Positions 56,961-64,000 of a stretch of 64,000 nucleotides of DNA are shown in pieces. The notes under the pieces were generated by a model. The model saw only the letters and a list, made by a program, of their open reading frames with translations. It did not search any database and had not been told where the DNA came from. The first letter of the stretch is position 1, and each line of letters opens with the position of its first letter. This stretch comes from Sphingomonas abaci (GTDB taxonomy: Bacteria > Pseudomonadota > Alphaproteobacteria > Sphingomonadales > Sphingomonadaceae), in NCBI RefSeq assembly GCF_014199625.1, contig NZ_JACHNY010000009.1, positions 1 to 64,000 of the forward strand. Reading direction: 5' to 3'. The position numbers were made by a program, and so were the translations under genes.

Positions 56961-57740
56961 TCATCCGCGCGGCCGCCGCATCCGCTTGCGCAGCGCCCCC
57001 GGCATCCAGCGCGCGGCGAAGCGCATCCGATCCGCCGTCCGCCCGACATAGGTGTGGACGGCATCGCCATGCACCGCCTTCCACGCCGCCTCGGCCACCG
57101 CCTCGACCGGCGTCAGTTCCATGCCCGCTGCGACCACCGTCTCGCGGATCGTCCGATTGCTCGCTCCGGCGATGCCGTCAAGCAGCGGTGTCTCGATGAA
57201 GCTCGGCACGATCGAGCGCACCTTGACTCCGGTCACCGCCCATTCGCCGTCCAGCGCCTCGGTCAGCGCGCGCACCCCGAACTTGGTGGCGGAATAGGTC
57301 GCCAGTCCCGCCGATCCATAGATGGCCGAGGCGGACGCGGTGTTGAGCAGGCACGAACCGCGCGTGCGCGCCAGATAGGCATGGCCGATCTTCGCGCCGT
57401 TGATCACGCCCATCAGGTTGATCGCCACCGTCCGGTCGAGGTCCTCGAACCGCGCCTCGGCGAGCGGTCCGCCGGTCCCGATCCCGGCATTGTTGTGCAG
57501 AACATCCAGCCGTCCACCGGTCGTGGCGGTAAAGGCATCCAACACCGCGACCCAGGCCTCGCGGTCGCGCACGTCCATCTCATAGGTTTCGACCATGCCC
57601 GCCGGCAGCAGTGCGGCCGTACTGGCCAGACCGGCGGCATCCACGTCCGCCAGCCCCACGCGCCATCCGCGCGCTGCGAACAGGTGCGCCGTCGCCCGAC
57701 CGATCCCCGATGCGCCACCGGTGATGAAGATCGCCTTCAT
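56961..57740 (-). CDS. Short-chain dehydrogenase/reductase
   Basis: The product is 259 residues from the ATG at 57740, preceded by GGGAGAGG. It has the classical SDR cofactor motif ITGGASGIG (residues 6-14), NNAG in DVLHNNAGIGTGG, and the active-site serine region SASAIYGSAGLATYSATKFG with the YxxxK pair. The acidic residue after the second strand (LADVD) favours NAD(H) over NADP(H). The substrate is unknown. It stands alone between hisZ and the OmpA gene; 57741-57858 contains only the upstream region. Confidence 0.92.
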   Translation of the reverse strand: MKAIFITGGASGIGRATAHLFAARGWRVGLADVDAAGLASTAALLPAGMVETYEMDVRDREAWVAVLDAFTATTGGRLDVLHNNAGIGTGGPLAEARFEDLDRTVAINLMGVINGAKIGHAYLARTRGSCLLNTASASAIYGSAGLATYSATKFGVRALTEALDGEWAVTGVKVRSIVPSFIETPLLDGIAGASNRTIRETVVAAGMELTPVEAVAEAAWKAVHGDAVHTYVGRTADRMRFAARWMPGALRKRMRRPRG

Positions 57741-57858
57741 TCGCCTCTCCCTCTCTTTCCAGGGAGATTGAACCGGAACGCGGCGCAGGTCCATCACCAT
57801 CCGCCACCCTCGCCACTGTCCTCAAGCCTGCTCGGCCGGGGGATCCGCGGCGGACAAA

Positions 57859-57890
57859 GAAAAAGGGAGGCCGGTTTGCACCGACCTCCC
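57859..57890 (-). terminator. Rho-independent terminator of OmpA-family gene
   Basis: On the minus strand GGGAGGTCGGT (complement of 57880-57890) pairs with ACCGGCCTCCC (complement of 57865-57875). It is followed by a T-run (complement of the A-run at 57859-57864). It lies about 30 bases beyond the stop codon. Confidence 0.85.
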
Positions 57891-57919
57891 CAATTCCGTT
57901 CCCGCTAGGGGAAAATCGC

Positions 57920-59053
<1,134 letters not shown>

Positions 59054-59539
59054 AGTCCCCTTTCCTGATTGTCACTACGGACGACGCAAACCCACTAACC
59101 GGGGGTTGGTTTCCACGCAAGCGGACAAACTTTCGGGACTGTTGCCCAATCGCCACAACTTGCCAGTGCCGTCCTCGCGGCGCGGCTCGCCGCTGGTGCT
59201 GGTCAATTCAACGCAAAAACCGTGGATTTTCAGCTATCCTGACTTTGTCGTCCGGTGTTCCAGGCGGAGTTGGCGTCACCGCGCCAGCCGCATGTGCCCC
59301 TGTCTGGGCGTTTATCGCCAGAGGGTTGGACCGACCGGCCATCCGCCGCCTCGCGAGCACCGCCGGAATGGCGCGCCGACCGGCCACCATGTCGGCGGAT
59401 GGTCGTTTCGCGGATAATCCATATTGGCCCTCCGCATCTTTCCCATAGTCAAACGCGGGTTAACCGCGCGGATCGAACAATATCGTCGGAAAGGGCGGAT
59501 CGCCGGGCGACGCCTGGTCGGAACGGGGCGACCGGGCCG
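59054..59539. other. Intergenic region between OmpA gene and GTA operon end
   Basis: These 486 bases must contain the OmpA promoter at the left. A palindrome CGCGGTTAACCCGCG (complement, around 59453-59468) lies roughly 70 bases downstream of the last GTA gene and may help end that transcript, though no T-tract follows. Short ORFs here lack any recognisable content. Confidence 0.45.
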
Positions 59540-59980
59540 TCATGCGATCACGCCCTGCGCCCGCAACGCCGCCAGCAGATCCGCCAGCGCCGACCGCGCC
59601 TCCGCATCGATCGTCGCGCCACCGCTGGGCGATGCCACCGCCGCCGCGGCGCGCCATCGCCCGTCGGCATAGCGGACCAGCGTCCGCGTCCCCCGGTCCC
59701 ATGTCGCCATCCCCTCGACCGGCGTCACGAAGCGCCAGCCGCCATCCGTCCAGCCCGCCAGGGCGCCCGCCTGCCCCTGCCAGGCACCGGTCGGGCGGGC
59801 GCCGACGACCCAGCAGGCGCCGGTAACCGGCGCACCCGGCGGCGCATCGAGCCCGACCGCGAGCACCTCCGCCTGCACCGCCAGGTCGATCAGCGCCAGC
59901 GCCTCGTTATGCCAAATCTCTTTTTGCGCCTGCCCGGCCTCCAGCAGCGGCAGGCCCAGTCGAGTCGTCGTCGCCATCAT
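59540..59980 (-). CDS. GTA-associated DUF2793 protein
   Basis: This 146-residue protein has the DUF2793 pattern (TTRLGLPLLEAGQAQKEIWHNEALALIDLAVQAEV near the N terminus, then APPGAPVTGACWVVGARPTGAWQGQ). It is found at the 3' end of alphaproteobacterial GTA or prophage tail operons and may be a tail-tip or fibre component. The start overlaps the stop of the preceding gene (ATGA). No catalytic motif is visible. Confidence 0.8.
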   Translation of the reverse strand: MMATTTRLGLPLLEAGQAQKEIWHNEALALIDLAVQAEVLAVGLDAPPGAPVTGACWVVGARPTGAWQGQAGALAGWTDGGWRFVTPVEGMATWDRGTRTLVRYADGRWRAAAAVASPSGGATIDAEARSALADLLAALRAQGVIA

Positions 59981-62082
59981 GCCTCTCCCATCGTCAGTAC
60001 CGCCGGCAGCGACTCGGTCCAGGTGCCGCGCTGCCGAACCTCCACCCGATCCCCCTCCGCCAGGTCCACCGCCACGCTGTTCGTCCCGCTGCTCAGGTCG
60101 CGCCGGTCACCATTCGCCCGGATGATCGTCACCCGCCATTCCTCGCGTTCCTCGGCCAATGGCGCATCGACCCGATCCGACCACGTCCAGCCCAGCCGGC
60201 TCCGTCGGACCCATCGCAGCACGCCCTGCCGCCAGCCCAGCCCCACCGGCGCGGGCGGACGGACCGACAGGCCGTTAATCGTCGTGCGCGCCTCCACCGG
60301 TTCCGGGTCCGCCACGCCGCTCGCCATCACCCGCACCGCCCCGCCGAGCGCCGTCATCGGCAGGTCGATCGCAACCGCCCGCTCCGGGTCGAGCATCACG
60401 AAGGCTGCGCCCGTCGTCGCCACACCCGACTCGGTACCCCGCCGGCCACGCAGCAGCCGCTCCAGCCGCCATCGCCCCGCGCCCAGCGACACCGCCCGGC
60501 CGAACTGGATCAGCTCGCCCCCGGCCCAGGCCAGGTTCGCGCCCCGGTCGAGCGCCGCGTCGTCCGCCTCGGCCAGCACCATGCCGGTACGCGCCAGCCG
60601 TACGATCATCACGCCCGCCCGGTCGATCAGGGTAGCCGGCGCCGCGAGCGGTGCGCGCTCGATCGTGCCGATCACACCCGCCGCGCCGCTGTCGCCTGCC
60701 GGCGTCCAACTCGCGCCGTCGTCGGCGCTCCACAGCAGCGCCGCCCGACGCCAGCCGGCCCCGGTGCCGCACGCCACCACCGTCACCCGCGGCCGGTCGA
60801 GCCGTCGCTCCTCCAGCGACGGCAGTTCGACGACGTGCAGCAGCGTCGCGCCGACCGCGTCGTCGGCCGCCATCGCGGCCCGGCCACTGCTCGCCGTCAG
60901 CACCTGCGGCACGAACGCGACCGGCGCCAGCGTCAGTCGCACCGCCATTCCCTCGACCAGCACGCTCAGCACCTGCCAGCGCCCCGCTTCGCCGCCCAGC
61001 GTCACCGTCATGCCCGGCCTCACCGCCAGCCCGGCGAACCCCAGCGTGACGCTGCGCCGCACGCGCTCCACGCCGGCGCGCGCGACCATCGCACCGGCCA
61101 GCGTCTTCGCCGCACCGGCGGACAGCGCCGCCGGCAACTCGACCACCTCGGCCGATGCGCCCGGCCCGCCGGCCCGCTGGACCCCCGCCTGGTAATCGCG
61201 CGCCGGGTCATAATGACGCACCGCCACCGCCAGCGCCGCCCGCCCCGGCGCGGCGATCTGCCGCCCCCGCGCCATGCCTGCCGGCCCACCCGCCGCCGTC
61301 GCCCCGGCATCGTCGAGCGCCAGCGGCGTCGCGTCCCCGCGCAGCCGCATCACCGCGCCGTCCGACGTCCATCGTCCCCCGGCGACCTGCGCCAGCACCG
61401 CCAGCACGCCCGCCACGCTGCCGCTGGCGGCGAAGCCGTCCACGGTCGACCCGTCCGCCTCCGCCCCGAACGCTCCCGCGATAGCTCGCATCGCCACCGC
61501 CCCGGCATCGGCGATCACCTCCACGCTCAGCGACGGCACCCGGTTGCCGAACTCGCCCAGCGGCAGATCCTCGAACACCAGATAGGCGCAGCCGCGATAG
61601 GCCGGCGTCGCGCCTTCCGCGCTGGCGATCAGCGGGTCCACCGCCTGATCCTCTCCCCCCAGATGCACCCGCAGGCCCGCCTTGACCTTCAGGTCGCCCG
61701 CGGCTCCGCGCACCAGCCGCCCGTCCGCCCAGATCCGGCCGATCGCCTGGATCGGCCGCCCCGACAGCAGCACCGCGAAAGAGGCGGCATAGCTGTACCG
61801 CGTCGCCGCAGGCTGGCCCTTGCCGCCGCCGGAGCGGCCCTGCGTCTCGATCAGGTCGGTCGACCAGATCACCGTCCCCGCCACCCGCATGCGCCCGAAC
61901 AGCCAGGGGATGGCGCTGCCATAGGAGGAGGTCTGGACCGCCAGTTCGGTCAGTCGGGGGCCGTCGCGCCCTTTGGGAGCGAAGAGCTCGTGATCGATCC
62001 GCTGCCCGACCAGCGCCCCGATCGCGCCGCCGATCGGTCCGCCCAGCGCGGTTCCAGCCACCGTCAGCACCATCGTCGCCAT
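59977..62082 (-). CDS. GTA baseplate/host-specificity tail protein (g15-like, short form)
   Basis: The protein (701 aa) has an N-terminal glycine-rich segment (VAGTALGGPIGGAIGALVGQRIDHELF) and then the conserved tail-hub block TSSYGSAIPWLFGRMRVAGTVIWSTDL, ASFAVLLSGRPIQAIGRIWADG and LPLGEFGNRVPSLSVEVI. A beta-rich C-terminal part follows. These match the tail part of the large g15 protein of the Rhodobacter capsulatus GTA. That protein is roughly 1300 residues because it also carries a TIM-barrel domain, for which I see no counterpart here. The start follows AAGGA. It is the longest gene of the module and probably determines contact with the recipient cell. Confidence 0.85.
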   Translation of the reverse strand: MATMVLTVAGTALGGPIGGAIGALVGQRIDHELFAPKGRDGPRLTELAVQTSSYGSAIPWLFGRMRVAGTVIWSTDLIETQGRSGGGKGQPAATRYSYAASFAVLLSGRPIQAIGRIWADGRLVRGAAGDLKVKAGLRVHLGGEDQAVDPLIASAEGATPAYRGCAYLVFEDLPLGEFGNRVPSLSVEVIADAGAVAMRAIAGAFGAEADGSTVDGFAASGSVAGVLAVLAQVAGGRWTSDGAVMRLRGDATPLALDDAGATAAGGPAGMARGRQIAAPGRAALAVAVRHYDPARDYQAGVQRAGGPGASAEVVELPAALSAGAAKTLAGAMVARAGVERVRRSVTLGFAGLAVRPGMTVTLGGEAGRWQVLSVLVEGMAVRLTLAPVAFVPQVLTASSGRAAMAADDAVGATLLHVVELPSLEERRLDRPRVTVVACGTGAGWRRAALLWSADDGASWTPAGDSGAAGVIGTIERAPLAAPATLIDRAGVMIVRLARTGMVLAEADDAALDRGANLAWAGGELIQFGRAVSLGAGRWRLERLLRGRRGTESGVATTGAAFVMLDPERAVAIDLPMTALGGAVRVMASGVADPEPVEARTTINGLSVRPPAPVGLGWRQGVLRWVRRSRLGWTWSDRVDAPLAEEREEWRVTIIRANGDRRDLSSGTNSVAVDLAEGDRVEVRQRGTWTESLPAVLTMGEA

Positions 62083-62097
62083 CGTCCGATCCTTTCC

Positions 62098-62469
62098 TTA
62101 TCGTCGCCAGCACCCCAGTAGCGGCCAGGGCGGCGCGCCCGGCCGCTCGACCACCCGACGCAGCCCGGCATCGGCATGGATCAGCCCCGCCCCGGTCCAC
62201 ACGCCCAGATGCAATTGCCCCGGCCCGGTCCGCATCAGCAGCAGATCGCCCGCCGCGGCCGCCCCCTCGACCCGGCGCAGCACCGCATCCAGGCGCGCCC
62301 GCACCGCCGCCGCATCGCCGCCGCGCAGCGGATAGCCACTCGGCGCCGCCAGCCGCAGCGCGTGCGCCGCCAGCCCCACGCAATCCAGGCCCGCGCCATC
62401 GCGTCCATGCAGCCGGAACGGCACGCCCAGCACCGCCCGCGCACGCGCCACCACCGCCTCGCCCGGCAC
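62098..62469 (-). CDS. GTA NlpC/P60 cell-wall peptidase (g14-like)
   Basis: This 123-residue NlpC/P60 domain protein has a catalytic Cys in GAGLDCVGLAAHAL and a catalytic-type His in GQLHLGVWTGAGLIHADAG. Members at this place in GTA and phage tail operons cut peptide bonds of peptidoglycan to aid DNA entry. It lies 3 bases after the DUF2163 gene and 15 bases before the baseplate gene. Confidence 0.9.
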   Translation of the reverse strand: MPGEAVVARARAVLGVPFRLHGRDGAGLDCVGLAAHALRLAAPSGYPLRGGDAAAVRARLDAVLRRVEGAAAAGDLLLMRTGPGQLHLGVWTGAGLIHADAGLRRVVERPGAPPWPLLGCWRR

Positions 62470-62472
62470 GGC

Positions 62473-63285
62473 TCAGCCCCCCGGCCAGCGCGTGATCAGG
62501 TCCAGCCCCGGCAGATGCGGCTCGCCCCGGAAGTTCGCGGCATTGCCGAACCGGTCGCGACAGGTGGCGAAGCTCTTGTCGCACCCCTCGACCAGCTCGA
62601 CCAACGTGTCGGCCACCACGGCGAAGGCCGGCGGCGCGATCAGGACCAGCCGCCGCCCCGCCGATTGCGCCACCGCCGTCTCCAGCCCGCCATTCGCGCC
62701 ACCGAACCAGCGGACCATGCCGTTGCCGAACGCGTCCGCCACCGGCTCGTCGACATCGCTCAGCAAGGTCCGCTCGTCGATCGCCCGCACCCGCGCCCAG
62801 TGGCGCCGCAGCGCCGCGCGGCACCGCCGGTCGCCCAGCGCCGCGCGGCATTCGGGCGCGGTGGCCTCCACCGCCGGCCGGTCGAGCGCCGCCGCCGCGC
62901 CCAGCAGTTCGGCGGTGAAGCCATGATCGCCCAGCTCGACCGCGCCGATCGTCCCCTCGCCCAGCGGCACCGGCGCGCCCGCCCCGGTCCAGTCGGCGGC
63001 GAAGATCGTCACCCGTGCGCCATCCCACCGCCCAGCCAGCAGGTCGCGCGGGCTGAAGGCGTCGCCGGTCAGCGCACCCGACACGTCCATCGTGTCCGCC
63101 TCCAGCCCCACCGACCGCGTGATCGCCGATGGCACCATGCCCGGCGCGGCGCGATGGACCAGCCCGTCGATCTCCAGGTCCCGGTCATGCGCGGTCAGCC
63201 CGATCGTCACCCCGTCGCGCCGCTCGACCCGCCAGCACAAGGCGATCGTCGTCACCGCCGCGTCCAGCCAGCCCGCCGCGCTCAT
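62473..63285 (-). CDS. GTA DUF2163 tail protein (g13-like)
   Basis: The 270-residue protein has the DUF2163 layout. The N-terminal part contains TIALCWRVERRDGVTIGLTAHDRDLEIDGL and EADTMDVSGALTGDAFSPRDLLAGRWDGARVTIF. The cysteine-containing C-terminal part has LVELVEGCDKSFATCRDRFGNAANFRGEPHLPGLD. It is a tail-tip component of alphaproteobacterial GTAs, where the Cys pair has been suggested to bind an iron-sulfur cluster or metal. Its start overlaps the stop of the DUF2460 gene by ATGA. Confidence 0.9.
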   Translation of the reverse strand: MSAAGWLDAAVTTIALCWRVERRDGVTIGLTAHDRDLEIDGLVHRAAPGMVPSAITRSVGLEADTMDVSGALTGDAFSPRDLLAGRWDGARVTIFAADWTGAGAPVPLGEGTIGAVELGDHGFTAELLGAAAALDRPAVEATAPECRAALGDRRCRAALRRHWARVRAIDERTLLSDVDEPVADAFGNGMVRWFGGANGGLETAVAQSAGRRLVLIAPPAFAVVADTLVELVEGCDKSFATCRDRFGNAANFRGEPHLPGLDLITRWPGG

Positions 63286-63872
63286 GGCGCCACCTCGCGC
63301 AGCTCGACCAGCGGCACCGATGCGGCGACCCCGGCCAGATAGGTGGCCCGACTGACGCTTAGCCGATCCTGGGCGAAGCGCACCGGCACGTCGAAGTCGA
63401 ACGAGGCGGTCACCGCCGCCCCCGCCGCCGGCGCGGCGTCCAGCACCACCCAGCCGCCGTCGTTCAACCGGAACCCCGCCGTGCGGCCGGCCACCGCGAC
63501 GCGCACGCTGTCCGCCACCGGCCGCGTGATCCGCCGCTCGGCCGCGTCGTACCGCCGCACCAGCGCGAAGCGGCGGTTCACCCCGTCCCCCGTCCCGATC
63601 GCCTCGCCCCGCCCCTGCCAGTCGAACGGATCGCGCAACCGGAACCCCCGCGCCGGCCCCAGCCGCGCACGGAAGAACGCCAGCAGCGCCGCGATATCCG
63701 CCTCGGACCGCAGGCCCGGCCCAACGTCATACTGACTGAGCGCCTCCGCCCATCCGGCGATGCGCTGCTCCGCGCCGCCCGCCGCCGTCACGATCTGGGT
63801 CGAGAAATGCGGGGTCACCTCCACGTCGCGGCCCAGGGCCAGCGGAAAGCCGACATCGTCGAACGCCTGCAT
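63282..63872 (-). CDS. GTA DUF2460 tail protein (g12-like)
   Basis: The product is 196 residues if started at the ATG at 63872, which is preceded by GGAGGA and aligns with where the family begins (MQAFDDVGFPLALGRDVEV). The conserved core FSTQIVTAAGGAEQRIAGWAEALSQYDVGPGLRSEADIAALLAFFRARLG with GFRLRDPFDW identifies DUF2460/TIGR02217, a distal-tail-like subunit of GTAs. The frame stays open to the window edge at 64000, and the extension (RGVAETFVWALPQVMRDGFVHFDLEED) has G/C-rich third positions. A longer protein, or in-frame fusion to the upstream tail gene, therefore cannot be excluded; the GGAGGA may simply encode Glu-Glu. Confidence 0.82.
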   Translation of the reverse strand: MQAFDDVGFPLALGRDVEVTPHFSTQIVTAAGGAEQRIAGWAEALSQYDVGPGLRSEADIAALLAFFRARLGPARGFRLRDPFDWQGRGEAIGTGDGVNRRFALVRRYDAAERRITRPVADSVRVAVAGRTAGFRLNDGGWVVLDAAPAAGAAVTASFDFDVPVRFAQDRLSVSRATYLAGVAASVPLVELREVAP

Positions 63873-64000
63873 CGCATCCTCCTCCAGATCGAAATGGACG
63901 AAGCCGTCGCGCATCACCTGCGGCAGCGCCCAGACGAAGGTCTCCGCCACCCCGCGCGCCCGCGCCGTCGCCGCCGCGCGCGCGATCGCCCGCCACTGCC

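Overview
The window looks like chromosomal DNA of a high-GC alphaproteobacterium of the Sphingomonadaceae (Sphingomonas-like). The supporting signs are the strong G/C bias at third codon positions, several large TonB-dependent receptors, a tandem set of flavin-dependent tryptophan-halogenase homologues with a cupin protein, a gene-transfer-agent (GTA) tail module, and the run proA-nadD-rsfS-rlmH-envC-ctpA-dsbB-coq7. The taxonomic call is inferred from gene content only.

Layout. 1-1200: a decayed mobile-element scar, with the C-terminal end of an IS3-type transposase followed by a frameshifted tyrosine-recombinase pseudogene. 1204-1677: a weak hypothetical ORF. 1772-7317: TPR-sulfotransferase, TonB-dependent receptor and secreted amidohydrolase, a plausible uptake-and-hydrolysis cluster. 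7633-18354: a two-component system (histidine kinase and NtrC-like regulator with a degenerate AAA region) divergent from an export cassette of HlyD-type adaptor, LolD/MacB-type ATPase, two tandem FtsX/MacB-type permeases and a TolC-type channel. 18451-24363: a small beta-rich protein, a secreted M16 double-domain peptidase and clpB. 24429-27551: an Oar-like receptor.

28030-38910: a TonB-dependent receptor divergent from an operon of four halogenase-family flavoproteins and a cupin/JmjC-like protein. The second halogenase has lost the catalytic lysine and the WxWxIP motif. A perfect LacI-type palindrome lies just before the operon. 39126-43471: dapD, a HAD nucleotidase, a subtilisin-like lipoprotein and a Nudix hydrolase. 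43521-48415: a flagellar operon (SLT-domain protein, flhA, fliA) behind an excellent sigma-54 promoter and containing an exact 1217-bp tandem duplication. This duplication leaves both parent genes intact and creates a chimeric half-flhA.

48819-55742: a minus-strand housekeeping operon reading proA, nadD, rsfS, rlmH, an EnvC-like protein, ctpA, dsbB, coq7 and a small exported protein, mostly with short gaps or 4-base overlaps. 55793-59053: hisZ, a short-chain dehydrogenase and an OmpA-family porin with a long polyproline linker. 59540-64000: the 3' part of a GTA tail operon (DUF2460, DUF2163, NlpC/P60, baseplate/host-specificity protein, DUF2793), which runs off the right edge. I saw no rRNA or tRNA genes and no CRISPR array. 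No whole system here is convincingly undescribed. The items most worth a second look are the flhA duplication, the degenerate halogenase paralogue, the sigma-54 promoter, the palindrome in the clpB promoter spacer, and the degenerate NtrC-like regulator of the export cassette.
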